Source: Anolis sagrei (taxonomy: Eukaryota; Chordata; Lepidosauria; Squamata; Anolidae). From it: a DNA stretch of 64,000 nucleotides. Where the stretch lies: contig NC_090025.1 in NCBI RefSeq assembly GCF_037176765.1, forward strand, positions 13,755,545 through 13,819,544, given 5' to 3'. The notes below the pieces were generated by a model. That model was not told the origin of the DNA and did not search any database. It saw nothing but the letters and a program-made list of their open reading frames with translations. Below are positions 11,178 through 22,312 of the stretch, one piece after another. The position numbers and the translations under genes are program-made. Within the stretch, counting starts at the first letter, position 1. The number at the start of each line of letters is the position of its first letter.

Positions 11178-12443
11178 TTAAAAAGTAAGTCTTTCCTCTC
11201 TCTCTTGTTCTTCTTCTTGACCTTCTTCTTGTTCTGTTTCTCTTTCCTCTTCTGTCTCTTCTTGCTGTTCTTTTCTTAGGTTTCGGATCTTTTCTTCATT
11301 GATGTATTTCTCTATCTGTTGATTCAGATAGTCTCTTCTTGCTTCTAGGACTTCTTTGCTGGGTGAGATGAGTCTTTGTCTTTTGCTCTGTTTTCTCTTG
11401 AGTTCAGTCCCTATCTCTTCTTCGTCATCTTCTTCTTCCTGGTCGTCTTTCTTTATTCCTTTGTAGAATTGTCTAGCTCTTTCGACTGTCTTAATCCAGT
11501 ATTTCTGGCCTTTGTATGTTGTCATAAGTCCTTCGTCTCTTTCCCAACGGAATCTTATGTTCTGTTTTTTCAGTTCTTCCGTCAGGAAGTTGTATTTCCT
11601 TCTGTTGTTGATTACGGTAGTCGGGAACTCTTTTAGGATTACTATTCTTTTTCCTTTGTAGTATATTGATTTTCCAGTATTTGCTTTTATGATCGCATCT
11701 CTTGTTGTTCTTCTTGTCAGTTGCACTATGACGTCTCTGTCCGATTTATTCTTCCTCGCATAATTTGTATTAACTCTGTATATTCTGTCCAGTTGCTCTT
11801 CCATATATTGTTTGGTAGTTTGGAGTAGTTCAGTCAAGACATCTGAAATAATCTCCCTTAGATTTTCTTCTTTTTCTTCATGCACATTCCTTAGTCTCAC
11901 TTGGAATTCCAACTCCCTCCGTTCCAAAAATTCTCGTCTTGTCTGGGTTTTTTGGTGTAATCATTCTAGTGATTGTATCTTCTCTTCAGTCGTTTCTTGC
12001 TCTCTTTTCTGTTTCTTCAATTCTTTTATCTCTTCTTTCATTGTTTCACTATCTTTCTTCAACACACTCAGTTCTGTCTTTATTTCATTTCTTAATTCGG
12101 CCATCTGCTCCTGCGCCACCTTCTGGTATGCGTCTTGCTTTTCATTCATTGCCTTCAACTCCTTTCCTATTGTTCTAATCTCCTTCAGTAGTTCTTTCAA
12201 TCATCCTTCCTCCCCGATGGATAGTCTTCTGGGTGTGTATATTGCGTTTGTTAAGTCTTTTGAGGCTTCTTTATTTATTTCATTGGTTGCTTCCTTATTT
12301 GTTTCTTTGTTTGTCTCTTTATTCATCTCCTTGTTCACATCCTTAAGCTCTTTATCTTTCTTCCCTTTGGTTGCCATTGTTTCTTCCCTTCGTTTGGGTA
12401 GTCCTGTTTGGAACAAATTTAAACTTTTAATATCTGCCCACAT
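11178..12443 (-). CDS. L1-A ORF1: RNA-binding chaperone (two breaks)
   Basis: ORF1p is the L1 RNA-binding protein. The N-terminal part (12443-12201) is lysine/glutamate rich with repeated NKETNKE units. The coiled coil (12200-11961) reads ELKAMNEKQDAYQKVAQEQM with heptads. The RRM and C-terminal domain (11927-11178) include DRDVIVQLTRR, KGKRIVILKEFPTTVINNR and KYWIKTVERARQFY. The tail is extremely acidic (EEEDDEEEIGTEL, then glutamine/glutamate runs). Breaks: a frame change at about 12200 and an in-frame stop at 11961-11963; downstream of that stop the frame is unchanged. The start at 12443 is the first Met of this frame and could be preceded by more residues. Confidence 0.85.
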
Positions 12444-14116
12444 TAGAATTCTTTCGTTCCAATATTGGGTGTATCTTTGAAGCGCTTGGAGTTTGTCTTG
12501 TAACTTGTATTCAGTTAGCCCAGTGTACTATTTCTAATTTTTAATCTGTTTGTTCTGCTTTACTTTGTTTTATTTCATTTTTATTGTTATTTATTTATTT
12601 ATTTTATTTCATTTTTTCTTTGTTTATTTTTTATTATTATTATTTTTTATTTTTTGTTATTTATTTTAGTTTATTTTAGTTTATTTTTGTTTTTATTTTG
12701 ATTTTGTTTTTTATTTTTTATTATTTTTTGCTATTTATTTTATTTATTTTATTTTTTATTTGTATTGTTGTTTATTATTTTGTAATTGAGGTCCACTTAC
12801 TGTCCTTTAACTGTTGTCTTTATTCCTATTGTTGTCTGTAAGTTCTTCTTTCGTTTTCCTCTGTCTCTCTCTGTTACTCCCAGTCTTGCCAAATCCTTCC
12901 TTGATTTCTTCTTGTTCTCCCTGTTGCTTGTCACGCCTTTCTCCTTCGTTACAGTGTTTTTATTTGATACTTCCTGTTTGGCTTCCGGGTCGAAATCCCA
13001 TTCCAAATCCCGTCCCAAGTCTCGTGGTCTTGCAAATCTCGTTCTCAAATCTCGCCCGTCACCTTCTCGCGTTGTCTTATCCTCAGTCTCGTCCTTCTCC
13101 TTCTCGCGATGTTTCACTGTTTCCTTGGTCAGTCCTCGTGTGTCTCGCGGCTGCGCAGTTGTCTCTGCAGCCGTAGACACAACACGGTCTCCCCCGCAAG
13201 CTCTCCTCAAGGTTAGCTTCTTTCCATGGAAGTTACTTATTTAATTATTTGTTTTCAGAACTTGTTTGTTTCCTTGCCTTTCCCGACGGGGAGAGTGGGG
13301 GGGGGGATAAGGGAGGAAGGTTGCGGAGTTGCGGAGGTTTTCCCAATTTCACAACTTCTTTCCTCTATCCCTTCCTGGATTATATATTAATAAATGTGAA
13401 TTCTATTTCTCTTCTGGGAACATTCTTCCTCCTTCTGACTTTTTTGTTGTACTCCAAAGTCCCCTCGGCTTTCTTTTTTCCTCCTCCCGTTTTGGGGGTT
13501 TTCCTCCCTCCTCGCCCGACACCTCTCTTACTTACTTTAATTCTTGTATTTCGTTCTCTTATTTAAAAAGCGCGTGGCTGGAGATAGGTCGGGATGTCTC
13601 CCTGGACGCCTCGCCGCGACCCGCCGTACCTTGGGGGTCCTTGCCGGGTCTATTTGGAGCCCGCCCCCTCTTGAGGAGAGGGTCCCCTTGTAGACCGTCG
13701 GCGGATCCCCCCCGGTTTCGCCGTTCCTCCTCTTCAATCCGAGGTTGGAAGGGAGCTTTCGCTCTACCCAGTCGCTTTGGTCGAGGCTGGCACACTAGCG
13801 GAGCTCTAAGGTGCCCAGCTCTCCGCCATGCTCGCGCACCGGAAGTCCGCTCTGATATCTTGTTTGTGTGAGGGCGATCTGGCTGCGACATCTGTCACCC
13901 CATTGATCGCCAGGGTTGATTCGGCTGATCTGGCTGGCTAGGCGAGTGTCCCCTTCCTCCCTCACCGCTCCATGTGCGTCCCTCCCGAAGCTGCGCGCTC
14001 GGTGGAAGAGGACGACGTCCCAGGTATAGAAGGAGTGTACCGAGGTCTCCAGTCTTCGGTCCCGGGTTTACGATAGCTGCGCTCCCCTGCTAGAACCTCC
14101 AAACAAGCTCAAGGTC
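12444..14116 (-). promoter_or_regulatory. L1-A 5' UTR / internal promoter region
   Basis: A 1.67-kb leader. The outer 550 bp (about 13560-14116) is GC- and CpG-rich, as expected of an L1 internal promoter that drives transcription from the first base. The next part (about 12530-12790) is an AT-rich run of TTTATT words on the + strand. The + strand open frames over it (12786-13244, 13329-13871) have no domain and are by-products of base composition. Confidence 0.75.
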
Positions 14117-14135
14117 CATGTGTTTTTATATTTTG
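14117..14135 (+). repeat. L1-A target-site duplication, 5' side
   Basis: Exact copy of 7031-7049. The L1 5' end starts GACCTTGAGC on the minus strand immediately inside it. Confidence 0.95.
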
Positions 14136-17100
14136 TATACATTAAACTCAACTTTTGTGGTGTTGTGTACCACCTATGGAATGTCTTCAGCCAGTTCTCC
14201 TTTAAAGCTGTTGAGTATGTATATTTAAGTTTTACTTTCCATATTCGTTGCCATTCATGGATTTTTATGGATCTTCCTATATTTTTTGCCCAGAGCACCA
14301 TACAATTCTTAATTTCCTCTGTTTCTGTTTCCCACAATAGCAGTTGGTCATATAGCTTTGTAATGTTTTTCTTTTCTACTTTCAACAATTTGTCCCAAAT
14401 TGTGTCTCTCTCTTCGAATCCAGTCTTTTCGTCACTTTTAAAAGTTTCGGAAAGTTGGAAAAATTGTAGCCAAGTTAGATTTTTATATTTCTGAGCCAGC
14501 TCTTCCTGTGGTTTTAGTTTCCATGAATTATTGGTATGGTTCTTTTCCAGCACTTCCCCGTATGTGGGCCATTGTTGCCACCCTAGCAGTCTTCGTTGCT
14601 TCGCTTCCATCGGCGACAGCCACATGGGTGTTTTGGTATAGAAGAATTTTCTATATTTGTTCCAAACTTTGATCAAAGCGGACCTGATAAAGTGGTTGCC
14701 GAATCCTCCTTCCATTTTCGTCTTGCCGTACCACAAGTACGAATGCCACCCTACTCTTAGGGTTGAACCCCTCTAGTGTCAGCAGATTTTCGTTTCTAAG
14801 GGTGGCCCATTCTTTAACCCAGACTAACACGCACGCCTCAAAATATGTTTTAAGACTTGGGAGACCGAAACCTCCTCTTTCTTTTTTATCGATCATTATA
14901 CGCAGTTTTATTCTGGGTCTCTTTCCGTCCCAGATAAATTTAGTGAGGTCTCTGTTCCAAAGTACAAATATTTTGGTGTTCCTAATAATGGGTAAATTCT
15001 GGAATAGGTACAACATCCTAGGCAGGATGTTCATCTTTATCAGCGCTACCTTACCTAGAAGGGAAAGCTTCAGAAATTTCCACTTTGTCAAGTCCGCCTT
15101 TACCCTCTTCCAGGTTTCTTCGTAATTATTTTTAAGAAGCTGTGCATTTTGTGCTGTCAACCATATGCCTAAGTATTTAATTTTTTTGCTGATTTTAAAA
15201 CCGGTCTTGTTTTTTAGTTCCTCTTGTTTTATTGCTGTCATATTTTTAGTTAGTACCACTGTCTTGTTTTTGTTAATTTTAAACCCCGCTACTTTACCAT
15301 AATCGTCCATTTTATCCAACCATGTTTTTATATTTTTCGTGGGGTCTTCGATGATACATATAACGTCGTCGGCATATGCCTGGGTTTTGTATTCCTGTCT
15401 TGCTATCTTCATTCCTATTATCTCTTTGTCCTCTCTAATAGATCTTAATAGGGTCTCCAATGCCATGATGAACAGCAGGGGGGAGAGGGGGCACCCCTGA
15501 CTGGTACCCTTTGTAATCGCTATTTTTTTCGGTTAGCTGGTTATTAATCGATAATCTAGCCGTCTGTTTGGAATAGATGGAGAATATAGCGTTCTTATAT
15601 GCAAAACCTATGTCTACTTCCTCTAAAAGTAATTTCATGAACTTCCAGCTAAGATTGTCGAATGCTTTCTCTGCATCCAGAGAAAGCAAAGCTAGTTCTT
15701 TTTGTATATTTATATCATAATATTCTATGGTGTTTATTATAGTTCTTAAGTTGTCTTTAGCGCTTCTGCCTGTTAAGAAGCCCGCTTGCTCCTCCCCTAT
15801 CCAGGTCATAAGGAAACGTTTTAATCTTTTAGCCAATATGGTGGCATATATCTTATAATCTGAGTTCAACAGTGATATAGGTCTATAATTTTGTTTTTCT
15901 GTCAAGTCTGAGTTTTCCTTCTTAATCAGCACTATCTCCGCCTCTTTCCAGGTGTCTGGGATAGTGCCTGTGTCCATGGCTATATTCATTATCTTTTTTA
16001 AATACAGGATTAGTTCTTCCTTCATTGTTTTATAGAAGGTCATGGAGAATCCGTCTGGCCCCAGGGCTTTATTTGATGCCAGACTCGAGATGGCCTCCGC
16101 TATTTCACGCTCGGAGATTTCTCTATTTAGGTCTTCTCTCTGTTCCTCCGTAATTTTCTATAGTTTCAGCTGGGCTAGATATTTTGTTATTTCATTCTCT
16201 TGTATATCGTCTCCAGTGTATAATGATGAATAATATTCTTGAAATTCTTCCTTGATCTCCTTGTCCTTTTCTCCTTTTTTAATTTTGGTTATGTGCTGTG
16301 CTTGTTTTTTCTTCTTCTCACCTTTCTAGCCATCCACTTACCCGGTTTGTTGGCATTTTCGAACTCATTCTGTTTTATATATTTATATTTTTTTCCAACA
16401 GCTCTATTTCTAAGTAATGTTTACTTTCTTTCTATTTTTAGCTTATCTGGGTTTCTCTTCAAAGCCTGTTCATTGTCTATTATTTGTTTATCAATCTCCT
16501 TGATTTTTCTATTTCTCAGCTTATTCTTTATCCCATTCTGCTGGATTAAATATCCTCGCATAACTGCTTTGAGAGTATCCCAGACTATTTGTGGAGTTAC
16601 TTCGGCTGTGTCGTTCAACTTAAAGAATTCTTTTATTAGTTCCCTATTCTTTTTAATGTCTTCTTCCGTTTTTAATAGATTCTCGTTAAGCCTCCATATC
16701 TCCTTTCGTCAGTTTTCTTGTTTATTGTTAAGACTTGGGGGCAGTGATCGGATATGTCTCTGGCCTGGATTTGGATATCATTTACCTTTGTTAATAGAGA
16801 GTTAGTTGCCCAGATCATATCGATCCTAGACCATGTCTTATGGCGGGGGAGTAATATGTATAATCTTTTGTGTTCCTGTGACAGTGCCTCCAGACATCTT
16901 GCAGGTCAAACTCTTCTTTAAGTGATACAAAGCTCTTTGGGAGGAGGGCGCTGCATTTTTTATTTTTTGTTATGGCGTAGTTACTTTTGTCTAGTACCCC
17001 AATGAAGTCACCCAGCACTGTTAAATTGTCAAATTCCACTTTTTGTATGTTATCTTTCAAAAATTTAAGAAATTTAGTTTTTGGCCCGTTTGGGGCATAG

Positions 17101-17700
17101 ATATTACATAACAGGGTTACCTCCCTTCCCATTTTTATTTTGACTGCCACTACCCTTCCCTCCAGATCTTTAAACACAAGCTCTGCTAGGATGTTGTCCT
17201 TGACGTAAATAACCACCCCCTTTTTTTTAACATCACATGATGAGTAGAATTCCCTCCCAATTTTTTCTGAGATAGGTATGCAACATGTTTGTGGACAATA
17301 TGAGTCTCTTGGAGGGCGACTATTTGGTATTTACCTTTATTTATTTGATTAAAAATCCTTCTCCTTTTATATGGGGAGTTTAAACCATTAACATTTAATG
17401 TGTAGATTTTAAGTTGTTGTTCACTCATTGTCATGTATGTTTCCCTCCTCTTCTCCAATTTCATCTTCGTCCGTTTCCTCTGTCCACGCCATGGCTTGAT
17501 CCGCTTTGTTTTCTTCTGTCTCTGGGGAGGTTATTCGAGGTCGCTTCCTCCTTTTCCCTTTTTTAGGAGTAGGTCCTTGATTTCCATTGTTTTCTCTTTT
17601 GATCGATTTATAGAATTCTTTGGCTTCATCTTCACTTTTTATCCAGTGCTTCTTTGATTTTTGATTCTTTGTACTTTGACTGACCGTTCCTTTGTATCAA
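14136..17700 (-). mobile_element. L1-B, main part: broken ORF2 and the end of ORF1
   Basis: The larger portion of the old L1 interrupted by L1-A. ORF2 begins near 17420 (LKIYTLNVNGLN) with endonuclease motifs LQETH, LGDFIGVLD. The reverse transcriptase follows with NYRPISLLN, EEQAGFLTGR, LDAEKAFDNL and the catalytic AYADDVICIIED near 15360, then ends YRKFFYTKTPMWLSP and WLKTFHRWYTTPQKL at the L1-A break. Frames change or stop near 17200, 16800, 16600, 16150, 15500 and 14700, so it is long dead. About 270 bp of the ORF1 C-terminus remain (17430-17700), after which the element is 5'-truncated. I could not find a confident target duplication for L1-B. Confidence 0.88.
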
Positions 17701-19190
17701 GGCAAAGACCGCTAGTGGGGATTACGAAAGTATTGTGTGGTCCCCCATCCCAGAGGAAGGATCATAATCCTGCCTCGTTTCTCAAGGAACCGATTTGGTC
17801 TTGAGGAGCAATACAGCAGAAGAAATCTCGTGCCACACAGGGCTGATAACAAGGCAGTGGAGATCTTTCTAAGTAAAACATTTCTGGTTCTCAAAAACAC
17901 AAAGCAAAAGTGATCTACTGGATGGTGTTGTCAAAATCAATCTCTGGATAGCCCAAAACTGGCAGGTTGGCCTTCAGAAAGACCAGCTTTTCCACCGCAA
18001 GGGGGTTGAACAAGCACAGTTGAAGGGTCACAAGATCTCCTGCCAGGCTGAAGACCTTCTCGCTCTGCACGCTAGTTGGCGGACAGCTGAGTAACTTGCG
18101 TGCGACATTTGAAAGGTCGGGCCATGCCAACTTCGGGAGGACCAGTAAGACAAGGGATTGCTGGAGAAACACTCCTGAGGCTTCTCGAAGTAACGGTTTA
18201 CGGAATACTCGACCAAGTCTAACTTGACCGCCTGGGCTGACAAAGATGTTCCTTCCGCTGAAAGCAAAGCTATGTTCTCATCTAAGAAAGCATCCTTGCT
18301 CCTCCTTTTCTGCCGTGGTGCCTTTCCATCATCCCTTGTTGATGGCAAGGTGGGGCTGTTGGAAGCATTGTTGGCGTAACCGCAGAGGTTCTGGGGAAGA
18401 ACGGCAATGGCGAGTTGCTCCGAGTGTTCCCCCACCCTCAGAGAGTATGCTCCTCTCACGAGCATGGCAAGCTCTGCCTTCCACCTCAGTAAATCTTTGG
18501 GGCAGACGGTGTCCTTGATGTGAGGGTCGCAGAGTAAGACATGAGTCTTACTCTCCATCAGCGGGATGAGACGTTTGCGGACAGCAAAATTCAACTTCCT
18601 GACCACCTCCTGGGCCTGTGGAATCAGGGGGCCAGCCATAGAGTGCAATGAACTGTGGACCCCCAGCATATCCAAATGCCTCTTCAACCATAAGATGACA
18701 GGGAGCACCTGGCTGAGTAGAGCTCTCTGGCCAGAAAGGGTGTCGGTGGTGTTTTTAAATAGATGGAGGATGTTGATTAAAGATGTCTTGATCTTTGCCC
18801 ATGCATTTGCTTGAGTGCAAAACTCCCTTTTGCCCTTCTCCAAAATGGCCGCCACGGCTTCCTCTCGCGATAACAGGTGAGACTTGGGAGTCCGGGGGAT
18901 TCTCCAGCACGTGGAGACTATGCTTGGCTTTGCTTCGCGCCCGGGGATTTTTTTCCCCAGCTGCTTCATTTGGAAGCCATGCAGAGCCAGGGAGGGATGG
19001 AGGGCCACTCACTCCCTGAATCCAGTAAGGGGATAGAGTCCTTCTGATTTTTGTGGTGGAGGGGTTTAAAATACATACAAGCTGACCATCTGCTTTCCTT
19101 TCGCCTTCTGGGCTGAAGATGAGTCATTTCAGCGCTTCCGTTTTTCAAAGTCCCAATGATTTTTTTTAAAAAGGTGAAGAAAAAAGAGTC
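17701..19190 (-). pseudogene. Decayed hAT transposase (ZBED-like, hAT dimerisation domain)
   Basis: A 326-codon open frame (19008-18028) contains LLSQVLPVILWLKRHLDMLG, IPLMESKTHVLLCDPHIKD and LLRWKAELAML, followed by CFSSNPLSYWSSRSW. The frame then shifts near 18100, and in the next frame (18172-17915) comes WPDLSNVARKLLSCPPTSVQ, SEKVFSLAGDLVT and AVEKLVFLKANLPVLGYPEI. That pattern (NPLSYW, then W..L..VARK.LSCPPTSV.SE.VFS.AGD) is the hAT C-terminal dimerisation domain of the Ac/ZBED type. No BED zinc finger is visible upstream. The transposase would cut and reinsert its own element by the CAGGG ends. It is a DNA-transposon remnant, not a domesticated gene, because it is frameshifted. Confidence 0.85.
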
Positions 19191-19230
19191 ATCAGAAGAG
19201 GGAGGGGGGGAGAGAGAATGTTGGTGTCCC

Positions 19231-19660
19231 CAATTTCATTGTTGGAGTTCAGAGTGCTCTTGGTTGGAGGAGAAACTATACATCCCAGCACCTCCCAGAT
19301 GCCAAGGCCTATTTTCCTCAAGCCTCTTCAGTATTTATTGTTGGTCATGGGAATTCTGAATGCCAAGTTTGGTCTAATTTCATTGTTGGGAGTTCAGAAT
19401 GCTCTTGGTTGGAGGAGAAACTATACATCCCACCACCTCCCAAATGCCAAGGCCTATTTTCCTCAAGCCTCTCCAGTATTTATTGTTGGTCATGGGAGCT
19501 CTGTATGCCAAGTTTGGTTTAATATCATTGTTGGAGTTCAGAAGGCTCTTGGTTGGAGTAAAAACTATACATCCCAGCACCTCCCAAATGCCAAGGTCTA
19601 TTTTCCTCAAAACTCTCCAGTATTTTCTGTTGGTGATGGGAGTTCAGCCGATAGGTTGAT
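19231..19660 (+). repeat. Three tandem ~145-bp units inside the hAT element
   Basis: Units begin with ATTTCATTGTTGGAGTTCAG-type sequence near 19231, 19377 and 19521. Each carries a CTCTTGGTTGGAG, a CTATACATCCCA and an ATGCCAAGGCCTATTTTCCT block. The spacing is 146 and 144 bp and the third unit is slightly shorter. They lie between the transposase and the right terminus. Confidence 0.85.
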
Positions 19661-20005
19661 CAGTAAACATATTCATGGGTTCCTTGCTGTTATATTACGA
19701 CTGTTACCCATGCTGTGACATGCTTGAAGACAAAATTTCATGTATTTGTAATTAGAAATATATATTTCACAATTGTTTTTGTGACTAATCACTATGCCTT
19801 ACGTTCAGATTGTAATAATGAAAATACATCCTGCATATCAGATATTTACATTATGATTCATAACAGTAGCAAAATAAGGTATGTGCAGTGTGCATAGGAA
19901 TTTAATAGTTTTTAAAACAAATAAACAAACAAACTATAGTCCGGCCCTTCAACTGCCTGAGGAACAGTAAACTGGCCCCCTGCTTAAAACATTTGAGGAC
20001 CCCTG

Positions 20006-20013
20006 ATGTAGTG
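20006..20013 (+). repeat. Right 8-bp target-site duplication of the nested hAT
   Basis: ATGTAGTG directly follows the CCCTG end and pairs with 3156-3163 with one mismatch. Confidence 0.65.
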
Positions 20014-20019
20014 CCTTGA

Positions 20020-20690
20020 AATATATCTCTGGCTACTTCAAAGATAACTATCTGAAGCCTCCCCCTGCCAAGACACAACTGTGCGTGAAGCCAACAGGAA
20101 ATTGAAAGTCACCTGGGAAGGTCAAGAGCTTAAACATTGTTTCCATCCTAAACATCTTGGAGTCACCTTAGATTGAACACTAGCATATAGGAAACTGTTC
20201 ACACATCAAGCACAAAGTTGCTGCACACAATAACGTCCTGCAAAAACTTACTGGCAGCACATGGGGTGCAGATTCAAAATTAATAAGAACATCAGCCATG
20301 GTCTTGTCTTACTTAACAGTCGAGTATGTCTGCCCTGTTTAGCATAACTCTGCCCATGCAAAGCAGGTGAACACAGAATTGAACGAAATAAGTTTGAACA
20401 CTGTGAAAGCCATCCACTACATGGGTACCAGACTCCTCCCAGTAGACTCAAATCAAGGAAAAGCTTTATGAGAACTACCACTCCTCTTGCCGTCCCCCCA
20501 GCAACAGCCAGGATATCCCTCTGGGCAGCTAAACCAGGAAATCCCAATTGGATGGGCCCTTGCGAGAGAGGATCTTCCTCCAGGGGCAAACCAAAAATAG
20601 GCAACCTGGAAGTCCCTGAACAGACTCAGAAGTGGAGTGGGCAGAACAAAAGACAAACTGGCAAAATGGCACTACCTAGAAGAATCCCAC
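20020..20690 (+). mobile_element. Non-LTR retrotransposon fragment (RT C-terminal region)
   Basis: The + strand translates in broken frames to ELKHCFHPKHLGVTLD, then LLNSRVCLPCLA, HPLHGYQTPPSRLKS and LWAAKPGNPNWM. The LGVTLD motif is found after the reverse transcriptase core in CR1/Jockey/L2-type LINEs. The same family appears at 38756-39190 and 56885-57240, both on the minus strand. I cannot place its clade. Several stops show it is old. Confidence 0.6.
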
Positions 20691-20694
20691 ACCT

Positions 20695-21566
20695 TGTTTA
20701 TTTATTTATTAATTAGATGCACTTATTGACCGCCATTCTCAGCCCTTACGGGCGACTCATGGCGGTGTACAGTACACATAAAAAGACAGTTACAGAGGCC
20801 AGTATCAACAACATATGACTATACAACAAATACAAACTACATAAAAATCCGCTTCATCTCTTAGTAGAATCATAGCCAGTCTCATTTTCCTTATACCATT
20901 CCAGTTCTCATTACCGTAATGTTGTTGCTTAGCACTTAATTAAATGCCCTCTCGAACAGCCAGGTCTTAAGGCTTTTTCGAAAGGACATGAGGGAGGGCG
21001 CCTGTCTGATGTGTGCTGGGAGAGTGTTCCACAGCTGGGGGGCCACCACCGAGAAGGCCCCCTCCCTCGTCCCCGCCAGCCATGCCTGTGATGCAGGCGG
21101 GATCGAAAGAAGGGCCTCCCCAGACGATCTCAAGGTCCTCGTGGGCTCGTAGGCCAAGATGCGGTCAGAAAGGTATTTTGGGCCGGAACCGTTTAGGGCT
21201 TTGTAGGCCAAGACCAGCACCTTGAATTGGGTCCGGTAGCAAATCGGCAGCCAGTGGAGCTGGGACAACAAGGGCGTTGTGTGCTCCCTGCTACCCGCTC
21301 CAGTTAGTAACATGGCTGCCGCACGCTGGACCAGCTGAAGCTTCCGGGCCGTCTTCAAGGGCAGCCCCACGTAGAGAGCGTTGCAGTAATCCAGGCGGGA
21401 TGTGACAAGAGCGTGTACTACCGTGGCCAAGTCAGACTTCCCGAGATACGGGCGCAGCTGGCGCACGAGCCTAAGCTGTGCAAATGCTCCCCTGGTCACC
21501 GCTGAAACCTGGGGATCCAGGCTCAACGATGAGTCCAGGGTCACACCCAAGCTGCGAACCTGCTTT
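20695..21566 (-). mobile_element. L2-type LINE, 3' part
   Basis: A 204-codon frame (21550-20936) reads MGVTLDSSLSLDPQVSAV, LVTSRLDYCNALYVGLP, LQLVQRAAAMLLTGAG, LHWLPICYRTQFKVLVLAYK and APQLWNTLPAHIRQA. This is the standard C-terminal part of an L2/CR1-group reverse transcriptase. The 3' UTR ends in an AAATAAAT-type tail at about 20697-20715. The 5' end is truncated and joins BovB sequence at about 21567. The frame is intact over 200 codons, so it is fairly young. Confidence 0.88.
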
Positions 21567-22312
21567 TTTGACGTTTAGCTGCAACCCGGCTTTTGCGCTT
21601 TCTTCTTTCACCTTGATTAGAAGGCTCCTCAGCTCCTCCTCGCTTTCGGCCATCAGAGTGGTGTCATCTGAATATCTGAGGTTGTTAATATTTCTTCCAG
21701 CAATTTTCACCCCAGCTTTGCATTCATCCAGGCCCGCACATCGCATTATGTGTTCTGCATACAAGTTAAAAAGGTTGGGTGAGAGTATGCAGCCTTGCCG
21801 TACGCCTTTCCCAATCTTGAACCAGTCTGTTGTTCCGTGGTCAGTTCTGACTGTTGCTACTTGGTCCTTGTACAGATTCCTCAGGAGAGAGACAAGGTGG
21901 CTTGGTATGCCCATCCCACCAAGGACTTGCCACAATTTATTATGATCCACGCAGTCAAAGGCTTTACAATAGTCAATGAAGCAGAAGTAGATGTTTTTCT
22001 GAAACTCCCTGTCTTTCTCCATTATCCAGCGGATATTGGCAATCTGGTCTCTCGTTCCTCTGCCTTTTCTAAACCCAGCTTGAACATCTGGCAACTCTCG
22101 TTCCATGTATTGCTGGAGTCTTCCTTGCAGGATCTTGAGCATTACCTTACTGGCATGAGAAATAAGGGCCACTGTACGGAAGTTGGAGCAGTCTTTCGCA
22201 TTTCCCTTTTTTGGTATGGGGATATAAGTTGATTTTTTCCAGTCTGATGGCCATTCTTGTGTTTTTCATATTTGCTGGCAAATGGCATGCATCACCTTGA
22301 CAGCATCATCTT
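21567..22312 (-). mobile_element. RTE-BovB LINE fragment
   Basis: Reads GFRKGRGTRDQIANIRWIME, IYFCFIDYCKAFDCVDHNKL, GVRQGCILSPNLFNLYAEHI and NLRYSDDTTLMAESEEELRS. The catalytic YADD is here YSDD. These are hallmark BovB reverse transcriptase motifs. It covers the same region as the first half of the BovB at 57249-58396 and is cut at both ends; the downstream half is replaced by the L2 above. A frame change occurs near 22180. Confidence 0.9.

Larger units (their letters stand above)
7050..14116 (-). mobile_element. L1-A: full-length LINE-1 nested in L1-B
   Basis: A complete L1 of 7,067 bp on the minus strand: 5' UTR (12444-14116), ORF1 (11178-12443), ORF2 (7429-11176), 3' UTR ending AATAAAGATTATT plus a short A-run near 7051. 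It is flanked by a perfect 19-bp duplication, CATGTGTTTTTATATTTTG, at 7031-7049 and 14117-14135, which also marks where L1-B was cut. ORF2 has a single frameshift and ORF1 one frameshift and one stop, so the copy is young. L1 copies itself by target-primed reverse transcription: ORF1p binds the RNA, ORF2p nicks and reverse-transcribes. Full length with a perfect duplication is rare among the repeats in this window. Confidence 0.95.
3164..20005 (-). mobile_element. hAT DNA transposon expanded by nested insertions
   Basis: The left end begins CAGGGTTCCTCAAA and the right end is TTTGAGGACCCCTG, whose reverse complement CAGGGGTCCTCAAA matches the left end at 13 of 14 positions. The 8 bp outside each end are near-identical: ACGTAGTG at 3156-3163 and ATGTAGTG at 20006-20013. 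Eight-base duplications and CAG-type ends are the hAT signature. Inside, near the right end, lies a decayed hAT transposase on the minus strand (about 17915-19180). The 16.8-kb length comes from later insertions: an RPL4 retrocopy with a solo LTR, a small L1 piece, and L1-B with L1-A inside it. The weak point is that the two subterminal regions do not resemble each other, so both ends belonging to one element is inferred from the termini and target duplication. Confidence 0.7.

Noticed and set aside
11812-12480. 222-codon + strand frame rich in Ser/Phe/Leu
   Set aside because: Antisense of the L1-A ORF1 coiled coil (lysine/glutamate codons).
12786-13871. + strand open frames of 105-180 codons
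   Set aside because: They lie antisense to the L1-A 5' UTR, have no domain and reflect base composition.
6196-17700. Target duplication for L1-B
   Set aside because: AAATGCAAGTCCC near 6188 and CAAGGCAAAGACC near 17697 are only loosely similar.
18028-19008. Domesticated ZBED-type gene
   Set aside because: The hAT dimerisation domain is in a different frame from the rest and the ORF sits inside hAT ends, so it is a dead transposase.
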